Notes under the pieces: model-generated
Told to the model about the DNA's origin: nothing
Databases searched by the model: none
The model's input: the letters and a program-made list of their open reading frames with translations, nothing else
Origin: Iocasia fonsfrigidae
Lineage (GTDB): Bacteria > Bacillota > Halanaerobiia > Halanaerobiales > DTU029
DNA: 64,000 nt
NCBI RefSeq assembly: GCF_017751145.1
Contig: NZ_CP046640.1
Location: forward strand, 2,088,137-2,152,136
Direction: 5' to 3'
In this document: piece by piece, positions 46,349 through 57,961 of the stretch
Numbering within the stretch: position 1 is the stretch's first letter
Layout: every line of letters starts with the position of its first letter
Made by a program: the position numbers and the translations under genes

Positions 46349-46461
46349 GTTTCTATATATAAACACATTTAGTTTTTAGCTTTTTTTATCTACTCATATA
46401 TTCTATAAAACTATAAAATAATCCTGCCCTAATAGCAGTTTTTTCTAATTTATGTTATTTC

Positions 46462-46488
46462 AAAAAAAAAGAGACAATTCAATGTCTC
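46462..46488 (-). terminator. terminator of the gyrB/parE-like gene
   Basis: Stem GAGACA (46471-46476) with TGTCTC (46483-46488), then nine T in a row on the minus strand, 73 bases after the gene's stop. Confidence 0.8.
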
Positions 46489-46560
46489 CATAGCATTTCA
46501 TTAATTTATTCAGTTGTATTTATTTATACTCAGTCGCAAACTTTCTGATTCCCAACACAA

Positions 46561-48477
<1,917 letters not shown>

Positions 48478-48546
48478 TTACACCTTCCTTCTTCAATCTA
48501 TTATAACAAAAGAGATAATATTTTACCACCATTTAAATGGTTTTGT

Positions 48547-48575
48547 TTGACGTAGTCCATAATATATGGAATAAT
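48547..48575 (+). promoter_or_regulatory. probable promoter of the GyrA/ParC-like gene
   Basis: -35 TTGACG (48547-48552) and -10 AATAAT (48570-48575) separated by 17 bases, in the divergent space between the two topoisomerase genes. Confidence 0.5.
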
Positions 48576-48630
48576 AGATATTGTAAATAATTATAATACA
48601 TAGTGTTATATTTTGAAAGGAGTAATTTAT

Positions 48631-51021
48631 ATGACAGAAAAGATTACCCCCATAGCTATTGAAGATAAAATGCGGGAGTCTTACCTAAACTATTCTTTAA
48701 GTGTTATTGCCTCCAGGGCCCTCCCGGATGTCAGAGATGGGTTAAAACCTGTTCATAGGCGCATACTTTATGCTGCCCGTGAAATAAGCCTTTTTTATAA
48801 CAAACCCCACAAGAAATCTGCCAGGGTAGTTGGTGAAGTACTTGGTAAATATCATCCTCATGGTGATGCAGCAGTATATGCTGCTATGGTTAGAATGGCA
48901 CAGCATTTTAATCAGAGGTATCAATTAATAGATGGTCACGGTAATTTTGGGTCAATAGATGGTGATAGTGCCGCAGCCATGCGCTATACTGAAGTTAGAT
49001 TAACTGAGTTGGCCGAAAGTATCCTCTCTGATATCAATCTTAATACTGTTGATTTTACTGATAATTTTGATGGTTCACTACAGGAACCTGTTATTTTACC
49101 CTCTAGAATCCCTAATCTACTGGTTAATGGTGCCAGTGGTATTGCTGTTGGCATGAGTACAGATATACCGCCACATAACATCAATGAAACAATCGATGCC
49201 TTACTCCACCTCTTAAAACACCCTAATGCCAGATTAGAAACACTGATGAAGTACTTACCTGGACCAGATTTTCCTACAGGGGCCCAGATTATGGGCAATA
49301 ATGGCATTATTGATGCTTATAAAACCGGCAAAGGTAAAATTATCCTGAGAGCTAAAACTAAAATAGAGAAAAAAGGTAAAAAAACAAATATAATTATTAC
49401 TGAAATACCCTACCAATTAAATAAATCTCGTTTAATTGAAGAAATTGCTGATCTTGTCAATAGTGGTAAAATTGATGGTATCTCTGACCTCCGAGATGAA
49501 ACTGACCAGGAAGGCATCAGAGTTGTTATTGAATTAAAGGCTAATACAGATACTGAACTAATTTTAAATAGGCTATATAAATATTCCTCAATGCAGACCT
49601 CTTATCGCATCAATATGTTAGCACTGGTTGGCCAGAAACCACTTACAATGAATCTAAGGACAATCTTACAACATTTTATTGACTTTCGACGCAAAGTTAT
49701 TACCAGAAGAACCAAACACAAACTTGAAAAAGCAACTATGAGACACCATATTTTAGAAGGGCTTATTAAGGCTATTGACAAAATGGATCTCGTAATATCT
49801 ATCATTAGAAACTCTCAATCAACCAGTGAAGCAAGGAAAAATCTAATTAATAAGCTGAAGATAAGCCAAGAACAGGCAACTGCTATCCTGGAAATGCAGC
49901 TTCAGCGCCTGGTAGGTATGGAAACAGAGAAATTACTGGCTGAAGCCAAAGATTTAGCTGTTGATATAAAAACATATCAAGCCATACTGAATAATCAAGA
50001 TAAGCTGGATGATTTATTGAAGGACGAATTAAATGAAACAAAAAATAGATTTAGTGATAAAAGAAGGACAGAAATAATAGCCGATGAAAAGAAAGCCCAG
50101 ATTTCTGAAGAAGACCTTATTAAAGATAAAGATGCTATTATAACTTTTTCCTACCGTCAGAACATAAAACGAACAAATTCTAAAGAATATGCCAGAACCA
50201 GTAAAAAAGATTATATTACTACAGTATTAAAAGGCAGCAGCCTGGATCCCCTTCTATTCTTTACTAATACTGGTGATGTCTATACTATTCCTATCCATAA
50301 CATTGAAGAACACCACGGTCTATCTACAGGAGAAAGCATTAAGAAATATTTAAAAATCCCTCTAAAAGAAAAGATTGTTAATATTATTTGTCTAAATGAA
50401 GAAATCAAACAGCAGTACATTACAATTACTACCAAAAATGGAATGGTTAAAAAGACAGCCGCCAAAGAATATTTTACAAACTATAATTCAATAAAAGCCA
50501 TTAATCTTAAGAAAAAAGATGAAGTTGTTGATGTCTTTATAAGTGATGGGAATCAGGAAATAATGCTGGCTACAAAAGCCGGCCAAACCATTAGATTTAA
50601 TGAAAAATCTGTAAATGATACAGGCAGAAATACCATGGGTAAAATTGGTATCAAACTTGAAAAAAACGATAGCATTGTTAGTTCCAATCTACTCAATGAT
50701 AATGACTTTATTATAGCTATTTCAACAAGTGGGAAAGCCAAAAGAACAGCAATTAAAGAATATAAAGTTCAAAAACGTAATGGAAAAGGTCTTAAAACCT
50801 GTGGTTCTAAAATTCATCAGATGTCTGCTGTTTTAAGTGTCCCCCAAGATAAATATATTTTAATCGTTAGCAGTGATGAAAGATTATTTCCAGTAACTGT
50901 TAAAGATATAACCGAAACACAGCGTGATGGTAACATGTTTCAGTTAATTGACCTTAATGAAAATGAAGAAATTACTGGGGCATATATATTACCTGTTTAT
51001 AATGAAAATAATCCTGAATAA
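48631..51021 (+). CDS. type IIA topoisomerase subunit A (GyrA/ParC)
   Basis: About 796 residues. The catalytic tyrosine is Tyr119 in [25 protein letters not shown] and [17 protein letters not shown] flank the cleavage core. The C-terminal pinwheel contains [10 protein letters not shown], an imperfect version of the gyrase box (QRRGGKG), which is why gyrase or topoisomerase IV cannot be fully decided. In the quinolone pocket both usual residues (Ser and Asp/Glu in GDSAVYD/E) are Ala. The ATG at 48631 follows AAAGGAG; the in-frame TTG at 48613 does not. Ends at a strong hairpin. Confidence 0.92.
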   Translation: MTEKITPIAIEDKMRESYLNYSLSVIASRALPDVRDGLKPVHRRILYAAREISLFYNKPHKKSARVVGEVLGKYHPHGDAAVYAAMVRMAQHFNQRYQLIDGHGNFGSIDGDSAAAMRYTEVRLTELAESILSDINLNTVDFTDNFDGSLQEPVILPSRIPNLLVNGASGIAVGMSTDIPPHNINETIDALLHLLKHPNARLETLMKYLPGPDFPTGAQIMGNNGIIDAYKTGKGKIILRAKTKIEKKGKKTNIIITEIPYQLNKSRLIEEIADLVNSGKIDGISDLRDETDQEGIRVVIELKANTDTELILNRLYKYSSMQTSYRINMLALVGQKPLTMNLRTILQHFIDFRRKVITRRTKHKLEKATMRHHILEGLIKAIDKMDLVISIIRNSQSTSEARKNLINKLKISQEQATAILEMQLQRLVGMETEKLLAEAKDLAVDIKTYQAILNNQDKLDDLLKDELNETKNRFSDKRRTEIIADEKKAQISEEDLIKDKDAIITFSYRQNIKRTNSKEYARTSKKDYITTVLKGSSLDPLLFFTNTGDVYTIPIHNIEEHHGLSTGESIKKYLKIPLKEKIVNIICLNEEIKQQYITITTKNGMVKKTAAKEYFTNYNSIKAINLKKKDEVVDVFISDGNQEIMLATKAGQTIRFNEKSVNDTGRNTMGKIGIKLEKNDSIVSSNLLNDNDFIIAISTSGKAKRTAIKEYKVQKRNGKGLKTCGSKIHQMSAVLSVPQDKYILIVSSDERLFPVTVKDITETQRDGNMFQLIDLNENEEITGAYILPVYNENNPE

Positions 51022-51027
51022 TTTCAA

Positions 51028-51061
51028 AAAGGACTATTGCATCTCTAGGCAATAGTCCTTT
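51028..51061. terminator. bidirectional terminator after the GyrA/ParC-like gene
   Basis: A 13-bp stem AAAGGACTATTGC (51028-51040) with GCAATAGTCCTTT (51049-51061) serves the two convergent genes. Confidence 0.9.
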
Positions 51062-51077
51062 ATTATATTCGTTTATT

Positions 51078-51674
51078 TTATTTAGCAAATACATGATTAC
51101 CAATAACTACAGTTTTTTCCCTGGTAGATAACCACCATAATGTCTCAGCTGTTTTCGGGTTATAGAAAAAGAGAGCACCCCTTGAAGGGTCTTTCCCATT
51201 TATAGCATCTCTAGCTGCCCGGTATGCCGTATCATTAGGTCTAAGATTAATCTGTCCATCTGTTACTGACGTAAATTGCCCGGGTTGATATACCACATCT
51301 GTTATAGTATCTGGAAAACCAGGGTTTTTTACCCTGTTTATAACAACCGCTCCAACGGCAACCTGCCCTTCATAAACCTCTCCTCTTGCCTCAGCATAAA
51401 TAACCTTAGCCAACATGTCTATCTCATTACTATCATAGTCAGGATTATCTATATCTATCCTGACACTACCCTTCCCTGAATCACTTGATTGAGCAATTTT
51501 AGATAGAATAATTAATAATAAAGCAATCCCCATCCCACGATAAACATCATTATTTTCAATAGAGGCTTTTACTGTTTGATAAGTAGTTATAGGAGGTATT
51601 ACGGGAATAATAGCATAAAACATAAGTAAGATTAAAGTTAAAATACTTATCTGTCTTAAATATTTCTGAAACAT
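51078..51674 (-). CDS. SleB/CwlJ-type cell wall hydrolase, membrane-anchored
   Basis: About 198 residues: an N-terminal membrane segment (about 9-28), a linker, and a Hydrolase_2 domain from about 90, with LAKVIYAEARGEVYEGQVAVGAVVINR split over YAEARGE and VVINRVKNP, and ALFFYNPKTAETLWW. SleB/CwlJ lytic enzymes open spore cortex or trim peptidoglycan. The ATG at 51674 has a GGAGG site; an upstream in-frame ATG is less well placed. Last gene of the exbB-to-sleB cluster, 13 bases after the SLH gene. Confidence 0.88.
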   Translation of the reverse strand: MFQKYLRQISILTLILLMFYAIIPVIPPITTYQTVKASIENNDVYRGMGIALLLIILSKIAQSSDSGKGSVRIDIDNPDYDSNEIDMLAKVIYAEARGEVYEGQVAVGAVVINRVKNPGFPDTITDVVYQPGQFTSVTDGQINLRPNDTAYRAARDAINGKDPSRGALFFYNPKTAETLWWLSTREKTVVIGNHVFAK

Positions 51675-51687
51675 ATCCTTACCTCCA

Positions 51688-52509
51688 TTAGTTAGCAACT
51701 AATAACAATAATAAAGCAATTCCACCGATAGCATAGATTGTTTTATCCGAATTGTTTTTCTTACTTTCCAGTTCTTTTATTTCACTATTTTTATCAGTGA
51801 TTTCACCTTTTAGGCTGTTAACTTCCCTTTGTAGTGAATTTATCCGGGCCTGATTAACTGATATATTATCTTTCAATTGCTGTATTGTATCATTAGTTGA
51901 CTGTAATTTCATATCTTCTAGACGGCTCAATCTTTCATTCATATCCCCTTCTAGCTCGGCCATTTTTGTACGTAGGTCCTGTAACTCCTCTTCCAGTGTT
52001 TTTATCTTAATAATGTTATCAATAATTTTTGAAACATCATTTTCTAGATTACTTACACGAACATCTACTTTTTTAACACTATTATTTAAACCAGCTATAT
52101 CAACATCCTTTATCTCTGTCATAAATTCATCCTGAATTATATTTTTCTTTTGTAATTTTTCAATCTGTTCTTGAAAAGCGTCCCCACGTACAGCAAGGTC
52201 TACTAATTCATCCTGAAATTCAACAGATAATTTTCTAATTAAATTCATATCTTCTTTATTAACCTTTGTTCCAGCAGAATTTAGTCCTTCCAGCATTCGG
52301 GCCAGAATCTCCGCTAATTGATAACGTGAAACCTTGTCCTGTCCTCTAAAGGTTCCATCTTCATGTAATGACAATAATCCTGCATCAACAAGTTTTTTGA
52401 CACTTTGATATGCCCAGTGGTCAGCAGACACATCCTTAAAACCATCAGCCCTGACAAAAAACGGAATAAACAGTATAAAAACCATCATTAAAACTATAAT
52501 TCTCTTCAT
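51688..52509 (-). CDS. SLH-coiled coil-membrane protein (Omp-alpha-like tether)
   Basis: About 273 residues: signal peptide (1-22), one S-layer homology domain (about 25-78, FKDVSADHWAYQSVKKLVDAG), a long coiled coil (about 90-245, with IKTLEEELQDLRTKMAELEG) and a C-terminal hydrophobic helix (about 255-272, IGGIALLLLLVAN). This is the plan of Thermotoga Omp-alpha, where SLH binds peptidoglycan, the coil spans the periplasm and the tail sits in the outer membrane. Here the coil is shorter. The ATG at 52509 has a GGAGGAG site. It stands between a secreted protein and a wall hydrolase. Confidence 0.8.
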   Translation of the reverse strand: MKRIIVLMMVFILFIPFFVRADGFKDVSADHWAYQSVKKLVDAGLLSLHEDGTFRGQDKVSRYQLAEILARMLEGLNSAGTKVNKEDMNLIRKLSVEFQDELVDLAVRGDAFQEQIEKLQKKNIIQDEFMTEIKDVDIAGLNNSVKKVDVRVSNLENDVSKIIDNIIKIKTLEEELQDLRTKMAELEGDMNERLSRLEDMKLQSTNDTIQQLKDNISVNQARINSLQREVNSLKGEITDKNSEIKELESKKNNSDKTIYAIGGIALLLLLVAN

Positions 52510-52526
52510 TATTCTCTCCTCCAAAT

Positions 52527-54515
52527 TTAGAAATTAAGATCCCTGGTAATAACCTCAGATTCTTCATTGTCAATAATAAAAGTGGAATCACCCCAGCTTA
52601 TTTGATGATTACTTTTCTTTAAAACCTTGAAATGTAAAGTCGCTAATGTCCCTCTATCTATCTCAGTTGGGATTATTTCACTAAGATGGATAATACCTTT
52701 TTTGCTGGTATCAGGTTTATCAAAAGGTAAAAGTTTATTATCTTTCAAGAAAATATTACCACGTGAAACATGAACTAACTTCAAATACTCAGGGTCATAA
52801 TTAATAATTGAATCAAGTAAATCAAGCCCCTGGATGTTTTCGCCAACAATATCAATACTTATATAATCCCCCTCTTCTATCTCTTCATATTCATTTAGAT
52901 TGAGATAAAAATAAGGGTCTAACACAGGAATATCTAAGTCATCAAACCTGTCAATTTTTTGATAACCATGTAATCCTCTATTATCTATTGCTACAGGGAG
53001 TTTGCCATCAACTTCCAGGGCTTTAATCTTCCAATTTACCTTGATTTCTTGCCCTGCTTCCAAATTACCAGGATATTTTCTAGCCCTCTCTTTAGTGGCC
53101 AACAGTAACCCTGGCGGCAGAAATAGTTCAGTAGAAAGATCATAAAGGGTAGAACCCCCTACATTTTTAAAAACAGCCTGAATATCAAACGGATTAGGAA
53201 CAAGGCGTCCATTATCTACACTCAATTTATCAATTAAATTAAGGCTAGTTTTAAGCTGTGGTGGGCCAACAAAAATAATCTCCCTCTTAACCTGATTAGA
53301 ATCCGTATTATCTGCCTCAACTTTAACTGTATACTGAGTTTCTGGAGGTAATGATTGATCATCGTTATCAGCAACATACCAGATAAGCTGTACTATCTCC
53401 CCTGCCTCCATATCACCAATCTTTTTCTCTTTATCATCAACATTCAGACTATCAGTGATATCTAAATTAACTCTTACATTTTTAGCTGTAATCTCTGAAG
53501 TGTTTTCAATATAGGCTATGATTGGGAATGTTTTATCAGGTCTATCAAATGTTACTTCTGCTGGTGAAGTTACACCTAAAGAAATAAGACCAGGTACAAT
53601 CGTAATACCCCCTAAACCATATCTTGTGATATAGGTCTTTGTCTCACCTGGTTTTATCATCTCTGGTACCCAGTACATAGCTATAGCACTATCAATCTCA
53701 AACTCACCCTTACGTAAAAACTCTTCACCTGGGTTAAAATCAAAATCCCATACCCCATCAGCTAAACTACCCCAGTCAGCCAGATAAACCTTATCAGGGG
53801 AGGTAACACCAGGACCAGTAAAAGTACCCTGTGAAGTAACTGTTGGATTACTTATACTATCAAAGGCCTGCCAGAACTCTGGCAATTGTTTTTTATAATA
53901 AAGCCTATCACTTACTACTGCATCCTTACCAATGCGGAATGGAGCACCATCATTTTGACCTAACATTGTATCAAGCATTATTCTCAAACCAACTTTTTCA
54001 TTACCATTACCTAGATTCTCAACTCTGTATTTAATCTGAACAGCATCATATAAACCAGTAGTTGAACTCTTTACAATGCTTAGAATTTGTTCAACCTTAA
54101 TACTGTCTTTAATCATTATTTCGGTATGAATACCATCATCTAATAAGTAAGGTTTTTTAATTAGTTCACCATATTTACCTGATTTTCCAGCTCGGCGTCC
54201 TGATTCCCCTCCAAATACATACTTTTCATTATTCAACCAGATACTGGTATATGATGTCCATGGTTTAGGTCTTCCGTAAATAAGGGGTTTATTATTATCA
54301 TTATTACGGAAAGGAGCACCACCGGTAGTTTCTATAGCAAAACGGCCCATCCCATTTTCATCCATATTTACTACAATAACAATATAATCATTACCAAGCC
54401 GGAGATTATTGTATTGGTCTATTTCATCAAAGTTATCTCCTTGTCCAATTGCTGTAATAGTAGTGATAAATAATAATATTAAAATTGATAATGTTAAACA
54501 AACCCCTTTTCTCAC
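52527..54515 (-). CDS. large secreted protein with CARDB-like and cohesin-like regions
   Basis: 662 residues: signal peptide (1-25), an N-terminal beta-rich part (NYNNLRLGNDYIVIVVNMDE-like start), middle repeats with CARDB-type pattern (VTSPAEVTFDRPDKTFPIIA; AKNVRVNLDITDSLNVDD), and a C-terminal segment (about 530-655) that resembles a cohesin-type fold (YISIDIVGENIQGLDLLDSI, TLATLHFKVLKK). It should be periplasmic or outer-surface. GTG start with GAGGTG. It lies between tonB and the SLH tether, so a structural envelope role is plausible. No enzymatic motif was seen. Confidence 0.6.
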   Translation of the reverse strand: MRKGVCLTLSILILLFITTITAIGQGDNFDEIDQYNNLRLGNDYIVIVVNMDENGMGRFAIETTGGAPFRNNDNNKPLIYGRPKPWTSYTSIWLNNEKYVFGGESGRRAGKSGKYGELIKKPYLLDDGIHTEIMIKDSIKVEQILSIVKSSTTGLYDAVQIKYRVENLGNGNEKVGLRIMLDTMLGQNDGAPFRIGKDAVVSDRLYYKKQLPEFWQAFDSISNPTVTSQGTFTGPGVTSPDKVYLADWGSLADGVWDFDFNPGEEFLRKGEFEIDSAIAMYWVPEMIKPGETKTYITRYGLGGITIVPGLISLGVTSPAEVTFDRPDKTFPIIAYIENTSEITAKNVRVNLDITDSLNVDDKEKKIGDMEAGEIVQLIWYVADNDDQSLPPETQYTVKVEADNTDSNQVKREIIFVGPPQLKTSLNLIDKLSVDNGRLVPNPFDIQAVFKNVGGSTLYDLSTELFLPPGLLLATKERARKYPGNLEAGQEIKVNWKIKALEVDGKLPVAIDNRGLHGYQKIDRFDDLDIPVLDPYFYLNLNEYEEIEEGDYISIDIVGENIQGLDLLDSIINYDPEYLKLVHVSRGNIFLKDNKLLPFDKPDTSKKGIIHLSEIIPTEIDRGTLATLHFKVLKKSNHQISWGDSTFIIDNEESEVITRDLNF

Positions 54516-54559
54516 ATTCTCACCTCAGTTCATCTTAATTTATAATATAGATATTTTAG

Positions 54560-55402
54560 CTATTCAAACTCAAGATTTTGCAATTCTACACTAACATGGG
54601 AATTATTGTTTTCATCCATATTGTAATTTATTATAATTTCAATAGTATATGCTTGTTGATAATCTTTAAAACTCCATCCCCGTTCCACAGTTAAACCTGC
54701 AATCCGGTCCATTTGTTCTATACCAGAGGATTTAATAAGTTCCATTTCTGTAATTTCTCCAGAGGTATTAACCTTGACCTTATAAATAACAGTACCTGTC
54801 AAGGCTTTACTAACTAAATCCTTAGGATAAGCTGGTGTTGGAGCACCAATTACCAGATCCCCGGCAGTAGGTGGTGGAGGTGGTGGTGGTTCTTCAACAT
54901 GATTTCCTTCAACATTTCCAGACTGACTACTACCATTAACTTGCTCATTTGTCCCAGATGCCCCCTCCCCTTTATTGCCATCAACCTCAACCTCCATATC
55001 ACTATTTTCACTACTTAAGACTTCTGGCTCAGGTTCTGGCTCTGGTTCAGGTTCTGGCTCTGGTTCAGGTTCAGGTTCAGGTTCAGGTTCTGGTTCTGGT
55101 TCAGGCTCTGGTTCAGGTTCTGGTTCAGGCTCTGGTTCAGGTTCTGGTTCAGGTTCAGGCTCTGGTTCAGGTTCAGCTTGTTTAATATTTGTCCTACTTT
55201 CTTCAACTGTACTCCTATCATCAGTAATAGTTGAAGGTGTCCTGTATTCAATACGCTGAACAAAACTAAATTCCCTCTTTTGTCCATCATTTCCCATAAC
55301 ACCTAAATTCCCGTAGGGAAAAACAATTAATAAAAGAAGGTGAAATACAATTGATAAAATTAGATATACTATTAAACGGTCCGGATCCTTTTGATAACGC
55401 AT
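54560..55402 (-). CDS. tonB: TonB-family energy transducer with Glu-Pro repeat
   Basis: 280 residues: one N-terminal membrane helix (about 9-30), a periplasmic linker with 25 consecutive Glu-Pro dipeptides (DNA 55025-55174), then Gly/Ser-rich spacer, PPPPPP, and the C-terminal TonB fold (about 192-270, [20 protein letters not shown]...). TonB couples the inner-membrane proton gradient to outer-membrane receptors. Such a protein has no role in a single-membrane cell. It directly follows exbD in an operon. ATG with a GGAG site. The repeat tract may vary in length between strains. Confidence 0.9.
   Translation of the reverse strand: MRYQKDPDRLIVYLILSIVFHLLLLIVFPYGNLGVMGNDGQKREFSFVQRIEYRTPSTITDDRSTVEESRTNIKQAEPEPEPEPEPEPEPEPEPEPEPEPEPEPEPEPEPEPEPEPEPEPEPEPEPEVLSSENSDMEVEVDGNKGEGASGTNEQVNGSSQSGNVEGNHVEEPPPPPPPTAGDLVIGAPTPAYPKDLVSKALTGTVIYKVKVNTSGEITEMELIKSSGIEQMDRIAGLTVERGWSFKDYQQAYTIEIIINYNMDENNNSHVSVELQNLEFE
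55025..55174 (-). repeat. 150-bp Glu-Pro coding tandem repeat
   Basis: Twenty-five 6-base units coding Glu-Pro, with mixed synonymous codons (GAA/GAG, CCA/CCT). It lies in the tonB linker. The three-fold periodicity keeps other frames open too, so long ORFs in those frames here are artefacts. Confidence 0.95.
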
Positions 55403-55409
55403 AGCTTAA

Positions 55410-55811
55410 TTACTCCTTTTTTTCAGCAGCCAGTGCCAGTTTATAGATCCCTGATTGACGCAAATTATCCATCACAGCAATAATATCTTTGTATAATACC
55501 TGTTCATCTGCATTTATAATAGCAATAGTATTATTATTATTTTGGTAATATGTGGCGGCAATCTCTCTTATTCTATTAATGGAGATTTTTTTATTTTCAT
55601 AATATAAATCACCATTTTCACTTATATCAATTATTAAATTATCACTATCCTGTTCAGAAACAGTAACAGCTTTAGGTAATTGAAGGTCTATACCTGTAGG
55701 AGTTGTTCTAAAGGTTGTAAAAAGCATAAAAAAGACCAGCAAAAAAAAGATTACATCAATCATTGGTATAATATTAATCGATGATTTCTTTTTAAGAGTA
55801 GTCTTGAACAT
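55410..55811 (-). CDS. exbD: ExbD-type biopolymer transport protein
   Basis: About 133 residues: a short cytoplasmic start, one membrane helix (about 15-35) with the conserved acidic residue in NIIPMIDVIFFLLVFFML, and a periplasmic domain (QLPKAVTVSEQD..., KDIIAVMDNLRQSG). With ExbB it forms the proton-driven motor of TonB. The ATG at 55811 has a GAGGTG site. It overlaps exbB by 20 bases. Confidence 0.93.
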   Translation of the reverse strand: MFKTTLKKKSSINIIPMIDVIFFLLVFFMLFTTFRTTPTGIDLQLPKAVTVSEQDSDNLIIDISENGDLYYENKKISINRIREIAATYYQNNNNTIAIINADEQVLYKDIIAVMDNLRQSGIYKLALAAEKKE

Positions 55812-56439
55812 CAATTTCACCTCGATTACCAATTACATCCATAATATCTACCATACTTAGATTCATTTCATGGGCTTTTGTTGCTACTGTATTTGTAAAA
55901 TAAGAATAAAATATTGCTGATGGTATAGCAATTATAAGTCCGATAGCAGTACTAATTAAAGCAGCCGCAATACCTCCACTAATTTGAGCAGGATTAGCAG
56001 CACCAGCTGCAGTTCCAAGTATATTAAAACTATTGATTATTCCCAGTACTGTACCCAGCAGTCCTAATAAAGGAGAGATCATTGACACTACATCAAGAAT
56101 AGGTAAATGTTTTTCCATTTTTTTGATCTCATCTTCCCCCACAGCCTGTAAAACCTCTCTAATCCGTGCAGGGTCTTCACTATGATGAGATAAAGCTGTG
56201 GCAAGAAGCTTTGCATTAGGTCCTTTTTCTCCTTTTAACTCATTAAGGGCTGTTAAAATATCGTTCTGCTCAACTAGTAGTTCTATTTTTTTTATTAAAC
56301 GAAAACTACTATCACGATAACGCATGAAAAATATTAATTTCTGTAAAATTACAGCAAAACTAAAAATAGAGGCAATCATTAATGGTATTGTCATCGGCCC
56401 ACCTAATGCCAGAAAACTATATATTTTACCTAAATTCAA
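55792..56439 (-). CDS. exbB: ExbB/TolQ-type motor protein
   Basis: About 215 residues of the MotA/TolQ/ExbB family: a membrane helix near the start, a cytoplasmic loop, and two further helices with SMISPLLGLLGTVLGIINSF and GGIAAALISTAIGLIIAIPS. It builds the stator with ExbD. Start chosen at TTG 56439, 8 bases after an AGGAG site; the GTGs at 56445 and 56448 lie on top of that site. First gene of the Ton/envelope cluster. Confidence 0.93.
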   Translation of the reverse strand: MNLGKIYSFLALGGPMTIPLMIASIFSFAVILQKLIFFMRYRDSSFRLIKKIELLVEQNDILTALNELKGEKGPNAKLLATALSHHSEDPARIREVLQAVGEDEIKKMEKHLPILDVVSMISPLLGLLGTVLGIINSFNILGTAAGAANPAQISGGIAAALISTAIGLIIAIPSAIFYSYFTNTVATKAHEMNLSMVDIMDVIGNRGEIDVQDYS

Positions 56440-56526
56440 TTCCACCACTCCTTTTATACTTGTCCTATAATTATAAATTCTACATCTAAGAGAGTTTTCC
56501 TGCCTATCTATTTAAAATTTAAAAAA

Positions 56527-56551
56527 GCCTTTAATCTTTAAGACTAAAGGC
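56527..56551 (-). terminator. terminator downstream of spmB and the 76-aa ORF
   Basis: Stem GCCTTTA (56527-56533) with TAAAGGC (56545-56551), then TTTTTT on the minus strand. Confidence 0.8.
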
Positions 56552-56587
56552 CTGAATAATATCTAGTAAAATTATATATTATTTTAT

Positions 56588-56818
56588 CTATGCGTTATTA
56601 TTAACTGTCATGTATTTTGCATCATGTAAAATTTCATCTATTTCCTGATTACTTATTTCAACCCCTCTATCTTTAATCAATTTTTTTATATTTTTATCAT
56701 ATACAGTAGTATATTCCATAAAGGTTTCTTCTAACTTTTTCATATAATCAAGCCCCAAGTTTTCACACTCCCATCTATTTTTACTTATATTATTTCTATA
56801 ATAAAAAATTTTATTCAT
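56588..56818 (-). CDS. small hypothetical protein after spmB
   Basis: Up to 76 residues, charged and helical, unrecognised. The ATG (56816-56818) directly abuts the spmB stop, without a visible ribosome site; a shorter start at Met26 (56743) has a weak GGGG site. The terminator just after the stop (56527-56551) supports transcription with spmB. May be real and coupled, or chance. Confidence 0.35.
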   Translation of the reverse strand: MNKIFYYRNNISKNRWECENLGLDYMKKLEETFMEYTTVYDKNIKKLIKDRGVEISNQEIDEILHDAKYMTVNNNA

Positions 56819-57352
56819 TTATAAAAACAATAATTTACAAACAAATACTGCTGCAAAAAAACCAGCAATATCGGCTAATAAACCTACAGTTACAGCATAT
56901 CTATATTTTTTTATACCAATAGCCCCAAAATACACAGCAATTATATAAAAAGTAGTTTCAGTACTTCCTTGTATAGTAGAAGCAAGTTTACCTATAAAAG
57001 AATCTGGACCAGAGTTTTTTAGTAAATAACTTGTGTATGAAAGTGAAGCATTACCAGAAAGAGGTCTTAAAAACAATAATGGCAGAACATCATCAGGTAT
57101 TCCTAATTTTTTTGTGACTGGATTTATCAAATTAATTAATAGATTCATAGCACCTGAAACTCGAAAAATATTAATTACAATCATCATAGCCAGTAAATAG
57201 GGAAAGATCTTTAAAACTGTTTTAACCCCACCCTTTGCACCTTCAACAAAAACATCATATACCTTTACACCTTTTAAAAAACCATATAATGGTATAATAA
57301 GGATTAAAATTGCTATACTCCAGTTAGAGATCCCTTTTATTATCTCAAACAA
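56819..57352 (-). CDS. spmB: spore maturation protein B
   Basis: 177 residues with about five membrane segments and the nucleoside-recognition (Gate) domain: RPLSGNASLSYTSYLLKN is the hallmark. SpmA/SpmB are needed for proper core dehydration in Bacillus spores. TTG start with GGGAGTG. It follows spmA after 5 bases, so the pair is an operon. Confidence 0.92.
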   Translation of the reverse strand: MFEIIKGISNWSIAILILIIPLYGFLKGVKVYDVFVEGAKGGVKTVLKIFPYLLAMMIVINIFRVSGAMNLLINLINPVTKKLGIPDDVLPLLFLRPLSGNASLSYTSYLLKNSGPDSFIGKLASTIQGSTETTFYIIAVYFGAIGIKKYRYAVTVGLLADIAGFFAAVFVCKLLFL

Positions 57353-57357
57353 TCAAC

Positions 57358-57939
57358 TCACTCCCTGGTAAAAACTCTGAAAAATCTGTCAAAAAATAAG
57401 GCGGTAACCGTTGAAATGCTTGTTGCAAAAATACTACTCACTATTATTATTGTTGGATTATTTGAATTACAGGCAACCCTTAAACTGATTATTGTTGCCG
57501 GAATGATTGTTATACTGGAAGTATTCAGGGCAAGTAACGTACACATAGCAAAACTGGCTCTTTCTTTTTTTGGATTAATATCCTGTAATTCCTGCATTGC
57601 TTTAATACCTAAAGGAGTAGCAGAGTTTCCCAGACCCAGCATATTGGCTACCATATTTAAAACTATAGCCCCCCTTGCTGGATGACCATCAGGTATTCCG
57701 GGAAAAATTAAATTAATTAATGGTTTAATTAATCTCCCCAACAGCTGAGTAAAACCAGATTTCTGGGCAATATTCATGATTCCCAACCAAAGCGCTATGG
57801 GTCCTAATAAATCTATTGTTAGTCTTACACTATCTTCAGCACCCTGAAAAATTGCCTCTGAGACCTTATCTATCTGCCCAGTAATCCCCCCTACTATAAA
57901 TCCAGTAATAATCAATCCCAGCCACAAATAATTAATCAT
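57358..57939 (-). CDS. spmA: spore maturation protein A
   Basis: 193 residues. Gate-domain membrane protein with MNIAQKSGFTQLLGRLIKPL, GHPARGAIVLNMVANMLGLG and NSATPLGIKAMQEL, as in SpmA. Works with SpmB in spore core dehydration. ATG with GGGGGTAGG site. First gene of the pair; a broken peptidase M19 gene lies upstream. Confidence 0.92.
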   Translation of the reverse strand: MINYLWLGLIITGFIVGGITGQIDKVSEAIFQGAEDSVRLTIDLLGPIALWLGIMNIAQKSGFTQLLGRLIKPLINLIFPGIPDGHPARGAIVLNMVANMLGLGNSATPLGIKAMQELQDINPKKERASFAMCTLLALNTSSITIIPATIISLRVACNSNNPTIIIVSSIFATSISTVTALFFDRFFRVFTRE

Positions 57940-57961
57940 AAACCTACCCCCAGTAAATCAC

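Noticed and set aside
54949-55302. Three overlapping ORFs in other frames of the tonB repeat region
   Set aside because: A 6-base period keeps all frames open. Their products are low-complexity (GSGSGS, VQVLVQ, LNQNLN) and lack ribosome sites.
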